A DNA stretch of 10,884 nucleotides from Holophagaceae bacterium (GTDB lineage Bacteria; Acidobacteriota; Holophagae; Holophagales; Holophagaceae). The notes beneath the pieces were generated by a model, which was not told the origin of the DNA, did no database searches, and saw only the letters and a program-made list of their open reading frames with translations. Made by a program: the position numbers and the translations under genes. The number at the start of each line of letters is the position of its first letter. The first letter of the stretch is position 1. The stretch lies in contig JANXYT010000291.1 of the NCBI GenBank assembly GCA_025355915.1, forward strand, positions 1-10,884, in the 5' to 3' direction. Positions 1 through 8,562 of the stretch are shown here, in pieces.

Positions 1-44
1 CTGGAACCTAAATCCAGTGCGTCTACCAATTCCGCCACGCTCGC
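1..44 (-). tRNA. tRNA-Leu(UAG), 5' part only
   Basis: On the minus strand this reads GCGAGCGTGGCGGAATTGG and continues through GTAGACGCACTGG to a TTTAGGT anticodon loop, giving anticodon UAG for leucine. The D-arm and the GTAGACGC stretch are typical of class II tRNA-Leu. The acceptor 5' end is at position 44. The window edge cuts the gene just after the anticodon arm, so the long variable arm, T arm and 3' end are outside. It follows tRNA-Arg by 23 bp on the same strand, so the two are probably one transcript. Confidence 0.9.
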
Positions 45-67
45 AGGATGCCAAGTTGTCATTTCCG

Positions 68-144
68 TGGTGCGCCCAGAGCGACTCGAACGCCCGACCC
101 TCAGGTTCGAAGCCTGATGCTCTATCCAGCTGAGCTATGGGCGC
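68..144 (-). tRNA. tRNA-Arg(UCG), complete with encoded CCA
   Basis: The 77-nt minus-strand sequence folds as a full cloverleaf. The acceptor pairs GCGCCCA with TGGGCGC, the D stem GCTC/GAGC, the anticodon stem TCAGG/CCTGA around loop CTTCGAA, and the T stem GGGCG/CGCTC around TTCGAGT. The anticodon is TCG, which reads CGA arginine codons. The discriminator is A and the terminal CCA is genomically encoded at 70-68. The gene begins only 17 bp after the stop codon of the deaminase gene, so its promoter, if separate, must lie inside that coding region. Confidence 0.96.
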
Positions 145-161
145 GCACCGAATCCCCCAGT

Positions 162-1178
162 CTACCTGGAAGGGCCGGAATCTGGCATGCCGGATGATTG
201 AAGGGCCGAAGGAAGGGAATCTTCGCCCAGGAGGCACCAGGCATCCTCGGCCCCATTCTGCTGGAGGGTGGCCAAGGCGGCATCATCCAAACCCATCCTC
301 CGGGCGGCAGCGGCTTCGGTGCCCAGGTCGCAGGGGATGACGCCGGGATCATCGGTGCCCAGGGCGCAGCGCACCCCGACCCGCAGCATCCGGGGCAGAG
401 GATGCGGATCCACGTCCGCCGCCAGGGCGCGGTTGGAACTGGGACACACGTCCACGGGGATGCGCCGCTCCGCCAGCAGCTCCAGGGTGGCGTCATCGGC
501 CCGGAGGCCATGGACGATGCGGGAGACATCCCCCTCCAGGACCGCCTCGCGGACATTCGATCCAGGCCCGTTCTCCCCCGCGTGGGCGGCGATGCGCAGA
601 CCTGCGGCCCGGGCCCGCTCGAAGATGGGCGCCCAGTCCCGGAAGGGGCAGCCCTCCAGGCCGCCGGTGGAGAAGCCCTTCACGAAGGGTGGGAGGCCGG
701 GCAGCACCAGATCGAGCACCGCCTGGCCGTGGCTGGGTCCGAAGTGGTTGACGGCGTCCACCACCACGCAGCTGTGGAGGCCCCAGGACCGGGCCTCGGC
801 CAGCCCTTCTTCCAGGCCGCGCCAGAAGGCGTCGAGCGTGATCTGCTTTCGATGGACCACGAGGAAATGGGGGGACGCCCAGAGATCGAATCCCGCGCCA
901 CCCGCTTGTCGCGTGCGCCGCGCCACAGCCAGGGCCGCCTCGCGCACAGCCTCACGGCTATCCAGCAGGGCCGCGCCGAACAGGAAGGCCTCGATGAAGC
1001 CCTCGAACGGAACCGCAGCGCCAGACCAGAGCGATTGCAAGCTGGCGGGTAAGGCCAGGCCCCGGCGGTCCGATGCCAGGTGAACCCAGCCGGGATCGAG
1101 CGAACCCTCCAGATGCGTATGTCTGTCGATGAGCGGAAAAAGCAAGGCGGGATTCACCCCGGCATGATGCTCACCCAC
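162..1178 (-). CDS. Adenosine/adenine deaminase family protein
   Basis: A 338-residue metal-dependent deaminase of the amidohydrolase superfamily (adenosine deaminase family, usually 330-350 residues), predicted cytoplasmic. Visible catalytic elements: HTH zinc ligands H20 and H22 in HTHLEGSL, HAGE at H199-E202 (zinc ligand and proton-relay Glu), HG at H223-G224, CPSSN near 245-249, and DD at 276-277 (zinc ligand and catalytic Asp). All key residues are present, so it should be active. The substrate is not settled: adenosine deaminases usually have LDG after HxH, whereas LEG, as here, is common in adenine deaminases. Adenosine, adenine and 6-aminodeoxyfutalosine are all possible. The start is GTG, 6 nt after an AGAGGA ribosome-binding site, and lies 14 bp downstream of the zinc-ribbon gene, suggesting co-transcription. 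Confidence 0.9.
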   Translation of the reverse strand: MGEHHAGVNPALLFPLIDRHTHLEGSLDPGWVHLASDRRGLALPASLQSLWSGAAVPFEGFIEAFLFGAALLDSREAVREAALAVARRTRQAGGAGFDLWASPHFLVVHRKQITLDAFWRGLEEGLAEARSWGLHSCVVVDAVNHFGPSHGQAVLDLVLPGLPPFVKGFSTGGLEGCPFRDWAPIFERARAAGLRIAAHAGENGPGSNVREAVLEGDVSRIVHGLRADDATLELLAERRIPVDVCPSSNRALAADVDPHPLPRMLRVGVRCALGTDDPGVIPCDLGTEAAAARRMGLDDAALATLQQNGAEDAWCLLGEDSLPSALQSSGMPDSGPSR

Positions 1179-1192
1179 GCTGGATCCTCTCG

Positions 1193-1486
1193 CTACTCGT
1201 CGTAATCGTCCATGCGCAGATCACCCGGATCGAAGCCCTCTCCGCGGGTCCGCTCGATGGCCACACCGCCTTCGCTGAAGGTCTCTTCCAGGTTCTCGGC
1301 CTCGGGCTCGGCCGTGAAATCGTCCTCGATCACGTGGACGGTCTTTTCCTTCTTCACGGCCTTGGGCTTGGCGGGAGCGGATTTCTGGTTGGCCCCACAC
1401 TTGGGGCAGAGCGCCTCCGGCTTGCCGAAGTCGTAAAACTTCGCCGCGCATTGGAAGCATGTGAACTTTTTGCCGAGATCCGCCAT
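1193..1486 (-). CDS. FYDLN-acid (TIGR02300-like) zinc-ribbon protein
   Basis: A 97-residue protein of unknown function. The N-terminal 35 residues form a zinc ribbon with four cysteines in two CxxC pairs (C10/C13 and C27/C30) and the motif KFYDFGKPEALCPKCG, matching the FYDLN-acid family. A short Ala/Lys/Pro-rich stretch (about 34-48) follows, then a strongly acidic tail ending MDDYDE, also characteristic of that family. I start it at the ATG giving MADLGKKF because a GAGG ribosome-binding site sits 8 nt upstream; an upstream TTG would add 8 residues and an intermediate ATG two. It precedes the deaminase gene by 14 bp. No biochemical role is established to my knowledge; binding of nucleic acid or a basic partner is only a guess. 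Confidence 0.82.
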   Translation of the reverse strand: MADLGKKFTCFQCAAKFYDFGKPEALCPKCGANQKSAPAKPKAVKKEKTVHVIEDDFTAEPEAENLEETFSEGGVAIERTRGEGFDPGDLRMDDYDE

Positions 1487-1519
1487 TGCCATATCCTCGT
1501 TCAGACCCAAAGGAACAAG

Positions 1520-1548
1520 GTTCTACCAGAATCTGGCCAAGTTGTCAC
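1520..1548 (-). promoter_or_regulatory. Candidate sigma-70-type promoter for the zinc-ribbon/deaminase pair
   Basis: On the minus strand GTGACA (1548-1543) and TAGAAC (1525-1520) are separated by exactly 17 nt, matching four of six bases of each consensus hexamer. Predicted transcription would start about 25-30 nt upstream of the ATG at 1486. The 80-bp gap between the GAF-like gene and the zinc-ribbon gene is the only intergenic space upstream of this unit. Matches this weak also occur by chance. Confidence 0.33.
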
Positions 1549-1566
1549 CCCGGGGTCGCTTTGATC

Positions 1567-2604
1567 CTAGGCCCAGGGGGCGGGACCCAGCTTGGAGACG
1601 TCCCCATCGCATAGATGTTGGATGATCGTGGTAGTGAAAATACGGTATCGAATTTCCACCTCCTCGCCGAACCGTTCCACAAAGGTGGCCCGGCTGCGTT
1701 CGAGCTCATCCCGGAGGTGTCCGTAGAGGTTTCCCTGGGTATGGGCCTGGGCGACCTTGGCGGGGAAGTAGAGTTCCACATCCCCCACCAGCACCCGGGC
1801 CAGGCGCTCTGCGGCGGCGCGGATTTTGGGATCGAGTTCGGCGTGGGCGACGGGTTCGAGGGGTTCTGGCACGACCTGAGTGGGGGCGCTGGGCTGGGAC
1901 TCATGGGCGGGTTGTGGGCGGGATTTCTCCTCCTTGCCCGCGGCCAGGGAAGCCAGCATGGCGGAGGCGACCAGGACCAGCGCACGGGCCTGCTCCGGAT
2001 GATCCAGCTTCTGCCGGAGGCCGCTATCCACGAGCACCAGCGCCACGGTCTTTTTCTTATGGCAGAGGGGGAAGATCGCAGCGTCAGAGGCTTCGAAGCC
2101 ACTGATGGGTGCGACCAGGGCGGCGTAACCAGGGCCCTTGCGGCGGAGGGACCGAGTCGATCCCTGGATCAGGGCTTCGAGTTCTTCGGGGGGCACCACG
2201 GCGCCGGTTTTTGCCGGGGCTTCGGCTTCAAAGCCCCGATGGGCGTAAAGCGAAGCCAAACCCTGTTTGAGGATGAAGAGGGCGCTCCGTTCCACCAGGG
2301 GAGAAAGAGCATCCAGCAGGCGCTTGAGCAGATCGCTCTGACTGGTCGCGCCCTCCAGCAGATCCAGAGCCGGGGCCAGATTCTGGTCCTCCTGCGCACT
2401 CGAAGCGGCGAAGCCCACAGGCGACGACATGGCTTCCTGGAGCTGAGCGAGGATCGCGTCATCGGGGTGGGATCGGCCCAGGGCGTTCTGCCAGGTGGCC
2501 ATCACTGCTTCGAGGAGGGTCTGGTTCTGGCGGTTGACCCACGCCTCCAATCGTGTCCGGAGGGCATCGATCTGGGGTTGGTCCGCGGGGTGGAAATCGC
2601 TCAT
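1567..2604 (-). CDS. GAF-like signalling protein with C-terminal helical module
   Basis: A 345-residue predicted cytoplasmic protein with no signal peptide or membrane segment. Residues 1-75 look helical. Residues about 80-220 resemble a divergent GAF sensor fold (LLKRLLDAL, then strands around SALFILKQGLASLYAHRG, an IFPLCHKKKTVALVLVD strand pair and a closing helix). A Pro/Glu-rich linker spans about 225-255. Residues 258-340 form a charged helical module (LARVLVGDVELYF..KVAQ..GNLYGHLRDELERSR..GDVSKLG) that I recall as a recurring C-terminal module in Acidobacteriota and Myxococcota proteins; this is from memory. I start at ATG 2604 because the reading frame upstream is compositionally poor, although no clear ribosome-binding site precedes it. 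It diverges from the STAS/RsbW/phosphatase genes across 115 bp, so a regulatory link is plausible but unproven. Confidence 0.7.
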   Translation of the reverse strand: MSDFHPADQPQIDALRTRLEAWVNRQNQTLLEAVMATWQNALGRSHPDDAILAQLQEAMSSPVGFAASSAQEDQNLAPALDLLEGATSQSDLLKRLLDALSPLVERSALFILKQGLASLYAHRGFEAEAPAKTGAVVPPEELEALIQGSTRSLRRKGPGYAALVAPISGFEASDAAIFPLCHKKKTVALVLVDSGLRQKLDHPEQARALVLVASAMLASLAAGKEEKSRPQPAHESQPSAPTQVVPEPLEPVAHAELDPKIRAAAERLARVLVGDVELYFPAKVAQAHTQGNLYGHLRDELERSRATFVERFGEEVEIRYRIFTTTIIQHLCDGDVSKLGPAPWA

Positions 2605-2719
2605 CGGGGGGCTCGGCGAAGGGTTGGAGCCAAGGGTATCCCATTCCCGGTGGTTTCCCGCCTGCTGGCAATTGATCCTTGGAGCCGATACGATGGCCCA
2701 GGTTCTTTGGAGTCGTCGG
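2605..2719. promoter_or_regulatory. Divergent intergenic region, candidate promoters for both sides
   Basis: This 115-bp gap separates two divergent start codons and should hold both promoters. Plus-strand candidate: CTGGCA at 2665-2670 and TACGAT at 2689-2694, 18 nt apart, followed by GGAG at 2709-2712 and the ATG at 2720. Minus-strand candidate: TTGCCA at 2671-2666 and GGGAAT at 2648-2643, 17 nt apart. The two -35-like hexamers overlap on opposite strands, which would make the promoters mutually exclusive if both are real. The -10 matches are poor, so only the location of the region is firm. Confidence 0.35.
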
Positions 2720-3079
2720 ATGGCGGATCTTTCCATAGCGGTGAGGCTGGTGGGTGATGTGGCGGTGGTCCTTCCCGCCGGGTTCATCAATGCCCATACC
2801 GTTCGTGATTTCGAGGAGGCCCTGGAGAACCTGGTCCAGGATGGCCGCTACACGATTCTGCTCAACTGCCAGGATCTCAATTACATCAGTTCGGCCGGTC
2901 TGGGCGCCATCATGGGGCTGATTGAAACGGTGCGGGAACATGGCGGGGATATCCTCCTGTCCAACCTCCAGGACAACGTGTTTGCCATCTTCGACACCCT
3001 CGGCTTCACCCAGCTCTACCGGGTGTTCGCGGACGAAGACCAGGCCTTGGCGGCGGCCCTGCCCGGGCGGAAAGGCTGA
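2720..3079 (+). CDS. STAS-domain anti-sigma factor antagonist (RsbV/SpoIIAA-like)
   Basis: A 119-residue single STAS domain. In partner switching the dephosphorylated form binds the anti-sigma kinase and releases its target; the kinase inactivates it by phosphorylating a conserved Ser. The fold signature is DGRYTILLNCQDLNYISSAG followed by LGAIMGLIETV, with a later FDTLGFTQLYRVF segment typical of the C-terminal helix. By alignment to the known phospho-Ser two residues before the conserved Gly (S58 of SpoIIAA, S56 of RsbV), the acceptor should be S58 in ISSAG. The start ATG has a GGAG site 7 nt upstream, which rules out longer in-frame versions overlapping the divergent gene. The next gene starts 2 nt after the stop codon, implying translational coupling. 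Confidence 0.9.
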   Translation: MADLSIAVRLVGDVAVVLPAGFINAHTVRDFEEALENLVQDGRYTILLNCQDLNYISSAGLGAIMGLIETVREHGGDILLSNLQDNVFAIFDTLGFTQLYRVFADEDQALAAALPGRKG

Positions 3080-3081
3080 GC

Positions 3082-3519
3082 GTGGCGGCCAAGATGGACC
3101 ACGCCCAGTTCCGGCTCATCATCCCGAGCCAGACCCGCTACCTGAACCTCGTGACCGGTCTCGCCAAGCGTGCCTCACTGGTGGCGGGGCTTGACGATTC
3201 CACGGCGGCCAAGGTGAGCATCGCCGTCGATGAGGCGGTAACCAACGTGATCCTTCATGCCTACGGCGGCGAGGGCGAGCACAGCGTGGAGTTGGAGCTG
3301 CGTTTCACCGAGCAGGCCCTGGAGATTCATATCCTGCACTCGGGGAAGGGCATGCAGAGCGACCAGATGGTGCTGCCGGATCCCAAGGAATACATCAAGC
3401 ATCCGCGCAAGGGTGGTCTGGGCTTGCTGCTCATGAGCCGGTTCATGGATGAAGTCCAGTTCAAGGCCGACGAAGCCTCTGGCCGCAACGAGTGCTGCCT
3501 GATCAAGAAGATCAGCTGA
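3082..3519 (+). CDS. RsbW-like anti-sigma serine kinase (HATPase) with altered G1 box
   Basis: A 145-residue GHKL/HATPase protein of the RsbW/SpoIIAB type, expected to phosphorylate the STAS protein and sequester a sigma factor or other partner. The N box is AVDEAVTNVILHAYGG (E51, N55) and the G2 region is KGGLGLLLMSRFMDEVQF (110-127), both canonical. The G1 box, normally DxGxG, reads HSGKG at 86-90, so the Asp that contacts adenine is His86 (codon CAC; GAC would differ by one base). ATP binding may be weakened, or this may be a binding-only variant. The start is GTG with AAAGG 6 nt upstream, inside the end of the STAS gene; an ATG four codons later is the alternative. The phosphatase gene starts 20 nt after the stop codon. 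Confidence 0.88.
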   Translation: MAAKMDHAQFRLIIPSQTRYLNLVTGLAKRASLVAGLDDSTAAKVSIAVDEAVTNVILHAYGGEGEHSVELELRFTEQALEIHILHSGKGMQSDQMVLPDPKEYIKHPRKGGLGLLLMSRFMDEVQFKADEASGRNECCLIKKIS

Positions 3520-3539
3520 ACCTAGCGGGTTCAACCTCC

Positions 3540-5111
3540 ATGCCGACGAATCCCTTCGACCGCCTTCGCCAGCTGGCGCTGAAGATCCCCGAGGGGCCCC
3601 AGGAACTGCTGCCCCTCATCGACTTCCTGGAGACCTTTCCGGAGCAGGGCAGCGAAGAGGACCTGGTCCACCTGGTGGGGATCACGGCCATGGGCATTGC
3701 CAAGGCTGGACAGGGCGGGTTGTGGGATGGCGCGAAGTGGCTCTTCCTGCGGGGGGCCGCGCCGGCCTTTCCCACGCACCCCGGCGAAGGTTGGGAGGTG
3801 CGGCCTTGGACCTACGGAGCGGAACTCTACGGACACCTCGTCCTGCGCGTGGAGAGCCTGCCGGACTCCGTCCCGCTGCTGCTTTCCATCAGCGCGCCCC
3901 TTCTGGCCTGGCGCCGGGCGGAGGCCGTGCGAAGCTCCCAGAACCAGGCCCTGGCGCTGCAGCTGTCCCGGCTCAACACCGTGTTCGAGCTCACCCGCAA
4001 CCTGGGGGTGGTGGAGACCAAGAGCGACCTGGTGCGGCTCATGGCGAACACGCTCATGGGCGAGTTCCGCATCATGCGCCTGCTGGTGGTCGATGCCCAG
4101 GGGCAGGTGCTCCATGCCAAGGGCCTGGGGGCGCTCCCCGAGTCGCTGAATGGGGAGCAGCTGCACGACGTGGTGCAGGCCCGGGGCCTGGTTCACGCCT
4201 TTGAACTGGTGGATCAGACCCATAGCCACGGTTTCGCCTATGTGGCGGAACCGGCCGTGGGCCAGTTGTCAGAGGATGATCTGGTCTTCCTCCGGACCCT
4301 GCTGAACCTGACCTCCTCCCAGCTCTCGAGCCTCGAGATGCGGGAGGCCCGCATCCAGGCCGACCGCATGGAGAAGGATCTGGACCTGGCGCGGAACATC
4401 CAGCGGAGCCTGCTGCCCAAGACCCTGCCCGAGCCCGAAGGCTGGGAATGCGCGGCGGCCAACCTGCCCTACCAGGCTGTTGGAGGGGATCTGTACGATC
4501 TCTGGCTGGCCCGGGACGAGGGGCTGGGGGGCGATCGCCTGCATATCGCCGTGGGGGATATCTCAGGCAAGGGGTTGCCGGCCTCGCTGATGATGACCCA
4601 GCTGTCCGCCCTCCTGCGGGCGATGGCGGATCGGCGGGTGGAGGATTGGGGGCGCCTGGCCGAGCGGGTGAACCGCCGCATGAACGATGTGCGGGACCGG
4701 AACCGCTACACCACCCTGTTTGCGGGCAGCCTGAACCCCGTGAACGGCGATCTCCGCTACGTGAACGGCGGCCACAATCCCCCGCTGCTCGTGCGGGCGA
4801 CGGGGGAGGTGGCGCGGCTGGCTCCCACCGGCCCCATGGTGGGCCTGCTGCCGGGAGTCTCGTTCCGGGAAGGGCGCGCGCACATGGACCGGGGCGATGT
4901 CCTGGTGATCTTCACGGATGGCGTCGTCGAGGCGGAGAATGCTGCCGGCGAAGAGTTGGGTGACGGCCCCCTGGCGGAGGTGGTGCTTCACCGGCCGGAT
5001 GCCGGAGCGGGCGCGCTGTTCGAGGCCCTCCTGGTGGAGGCCTTCCGGCACCTGGAGGATGGCAAGTTCCGGGACGACGTCACGCTGGTGGTCATCAAAC
5101 GCATGGGCTGA
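3540..5111 (+). CDS. PP2C/SpoIIE-family protein phosphatase with GAF-like sensor region (RsbU-like)
   Basis: A 523-residue soluble Ser/Thr phosphatase expected to dephosphorylate the STAS protein and so flip the partner switch. Residues about 1-140 look like a divergent sensor module. Residues about 140-265 resemble a GAF domain, followed by a helical linker (about 268-297) leading into LARNIQRSLLP. The SpoIIE catalytic domain (about 300-523) has all metal-binding motifs: GGDLYD (315-320), GDISGKG (339-345), GGHNPP (410-415), TDGVVEA (459-465) and DDVTLVV (512-518). There is no membrane segment, so the input signal should be cytoplasmic. ATG 3540 is the first Met after the preceding stop; an in-frame ATG at 3492 would overlap the RsbW-like gene. 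No strong ribosome-binding site is seen, so coupling to upstream translation is likely. Confidence 0.93.
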   Translation: MPTNPFDRLRQLALKIPEGPQELLPLIDFLETFPEQGSEEDLVHLVGITAMGIAKAGQGGLWDGAKWLFLRGAAPAFPTHPGEGWEVRPWTYGAELYGHLVLRVESLPDSVPLLLSISAPLLAWRRAEAVRSSQNQALALQLSRLNTVFELTRNLGVVETKSDLVRLMANTLMGEFRIMRLLVVDAQGQVLHAKGLGALPESLNGEQLHDVVQARGLVHAFELVDQTHSHGFAYVAEPAVGQLSEDDLVFLRTLLNLTSSQLSSLEMREARIQADRMEKDLDLARNIQRSLLPKTLPEPEGWECAAANLPYQAVGGDLYDLWLARDEGLGGDRLHIAVGDISGKGLPASLMMTQLSALLRAMADRRVEDWGRLAERVNRRMNDVRDRNRYTTLFAGSLNPVNGDLRYVNGGHNPPLLVRATGEVARLAPTGPMVGLLPGVSFREGRAHMDRGDVLVIFTDGVVEAENAAGEELGDGPLAEVVLHRPDAGAGALFEALLVEAFRHLEDGKFRDDVTLVVIKRMG

Positions 5112-5156
5112 ACGCCCCTTGATGCCTTGCGTATCCTGACATCTGGAGACTCATCC

Positions 5157-5996
5157 ATGAACCAGACCAAAACCCTTCTCCTCATCGTGGCCATGACTGG
5201 CCTGCTGGTGTGGATCGGCGACCTGCTGGGAGGCCGGTCCGGCATGGTGTTGGCGCTGGCCATTGGCCTGGTCATGAACGGGGTGAGCTACTTCTTTTCC
5301 GACAAGATCGTGCTAGCGAGCTACGGCGCCAAGCCCGTCACCCAGGCCGAAGCGCCCGAACTGCACGCCATCGTGGCGAACCTGGCCCAGCGGGCCGGTC
5401 TGCCCATGCCCCGGATCGCGATCATCCCCGAGGACACGCCCAACGCCTTCGCCACGGGACGGGACCCCGAGCACGCCGTGGTGGCCGTGACGGAGGGCAT
5501 CATGCGGGTGCTGAGCCGGCCCGAACTGGAGGCGGTCATTGCCCACGAACTGGGCCACGTCAAGCACCGGGACATCCTTATCAGCAGCCTGGCTGCGGTG
5601 CTGGCCCAGGCCATCATGTTCCTATCCCGGTTTGCGGGATTCTTCGGGGCGCGCGATGAGGAGGGCCGATCCAATCCTGTCGCCAGCATCGCCATCATGA
5701 TCCTGGGGCCCATCGCAGCTTTCCTGCTGCAGATGGCGGTGAGCCGGTCTCGGGAATACATGGCGGACGAGTACAGCGCCCACCTGACGGGTCGGCCCGA
5801 CCTGCTGGCGTCGGCCCTGGAGCGGCTGCAGAGCTACAACCAGCAACTGCCCATGCCGTCTGCTCAGCCGGCGACGGCCCACATGATGATTGTGAACCCC
5901 CTGAGCGGCGGCGGCATCAAGAGCCTCTTCTCCACCCACCCCCCCATGGAGGTGCGCGTGGAGCGGCTCAGGCACATGCCCATCGAGGCCAGATAA
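5157..5996 (+). CDS. htpX: HtpX-like M48 membrane zinc metalloprotease
   Basis: A 279-residue integral inner-membrane protease that, in characterised bacteria, degrades misfolded membrane proteins together with FtsH. Hydrophobic segments lie near 4-20, 30-46, 143-163 and 176-196. The catalytic HEXXH is HELGH at 130-134, followed by VKHRD. The third zinc ligand is E200 in SREYMADEYSA, and the C-terminal STHPPMEVRVERLR is typical of HtpX. Length and layout are normal and no key residue is missing. ATG 5157 has GGAG 8 nt upstream. It follows the phosphatase by 45 bp on the same strand with no obvious terminator, so it may belong to the same transcript, which would tie membrane quality control to the partner switch; that link is inference. 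Confidence 0.95.
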   Translation: MNQTKTLLLIVAMTGLLVWIGDLLGGRSGMVLALAIGLVMNGVSYFFSDKIVLASYGAKPVTQAEAPELHAIVANLAQRAGLPMPRIAIIPEDTPNAFATGRDPEHAVVAVTEGIMRVLSRPELEAVIAHELGHVKHRDILISSLAAVLAQAIMFLSRFAGFFGARDEEGRSNPVASIAIMILGPIAAFLLQMAVSRSREYMADEYSAHLTGRPDLLASALERLQSYNQQLPMPSAQPATAHMMIVNPLSGGGIKSLFSTHPPMEVRVERLRHMPIEAR

Positions 5997-6025
5997 GCAG
6001 CAGTCCGGCTTGGCCGGATTACTGC
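5997..6025 (+). terminator. Strong hairpin directly after the htpX stop codon
   Basis: GCAG, one mismatch, then AGTCCGGC (6002-6009) pairs with GCCGGATT (6013-6020), one mismatch, then CTGC, around a 3-nt TTG loop. That makes 12 pairs, including one G-T wobble, starting at the first base after the htpX stop. No T-run follows (next bases GCGGGG), so it is not a classic intrinsic terminator. It may act in Rho-dependent termination, as a 3' end stabiliser or in transcript processing. Confidence 0.6.
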
Positions 6026-6036
6026 GCGGGGTCCCA

Positions 6037-6070
6037 GGGGTGTGCGCGCAGCGCGAAACCCCCGGAGGGG
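6037..6070. other. Second GC-rich hairpin region upstream of the kinase gene
   Basis: GGGGT (6037-6041) can pair with ACCCC (6058-6062), enclosing GCGC-GCA-GCGC (6044-6054). Alternatively CCCC (6060-6063) can pair with GGGG (6067-6070) across GGA. The two folds share the same C-run and exclude each other. The region lies 48 nt before the kinase start codon, so it would fall in a 5' leader if transcription enters from htpX. A functional switch is not shown, and GC-rich DNA often gives such pairings. Confidence 0.3.
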
Positions 6071-6117
6071 ATTAGCCGGGATTGAATGCTGGCCGTCCCC
6101 CTGCCGATAGGGTGCCT

Positions 6118-8276
<2,159 letters not shown>

Positions 8277-8277
<1 letters not shown>

Positions 8278-8562
8278 GAGCTCATAACAACACCCGACGA
8301 TGCCGCGATGAAGCCAGCCGGGATGCACCGCAGATATCAGTTTGTCTCGTGTATCGCAGTACGCGATACCGAGAAGGAAGGGCCCGCAGGGCAACGTGGT
8401 TCGTTGTTCAAGGGATTTGACTCGGGCCTCCGGCCCTCGCCCTTCGGGCCGCCATCGGCTTCGCCGATGCGGTCCTATTCGCCTTTGGCGAATGGTGACG
8501 CCGCGGGGCGCCCGGCTGGCTTCACCCCTCGCGCGGCGCCGTGGGGTGTTGTTATGAGCTCT
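8277..8562. repeat. 286-bp palindromic multi-hairpin element (MITE-like or structured RNA)
   Basis: The left end AGAGCTCATAACAACACCC (8277-8295) is the exact reverse complement of 8544-8562, a 19-bp perfect terminal inverted repeat. After a partly paired spacer, 8309-8322 is the exact complement of 8511-8524 (14 bp). Inside are successive hairpins: 8345-8374 (12 pairs, one bulged base), 8392-8406, 8424-8436, 8439-8449, 8449-8472 (CATCGGC-TTC-GCCGATG core), 8477-8493 (ATTCGCC-TTT-GGCGAAT) and 8499-8510. No convincing protein is encoded. It fills the whole gap between two convergent genes and overlaps both stop codons by one or two bases. It could be a non-autonomous mobile repeat, a bidirectional terminator or a structured RNA; the terminal repeats favour the first. 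No clean target-site duplication is visible. Confidence 0.8.

Noticed and set aside
50..61. 12-bp sequence GCCAAGTTGTCA shared with 1536-1547, considered as a regulatory repeat
   Set aside because: A few 12-bp matches are expected by chance in a window of this size. The first copy lies in the 23-bp spacer between two tRNAs, too close to the tRNA-Leu 5' end to act as a promoter.
198..1052. Long open frame on the plus strand opposite the deaminase
   Set aside because: The minus strand encodes a complete catalytic deaminase. The plus-strand product is Gly/Pro/His-rich with no recognisable fold.
1615..2757. Long open frame on the plus strand opposite the GAF-like gene
   Set aside because: It is a mirror of a real gene in GC-rich DNA. 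Its translation shows no domain and it runs across the divergent promoter region, while the minus-strand protein has coherent sensor and helical segments.
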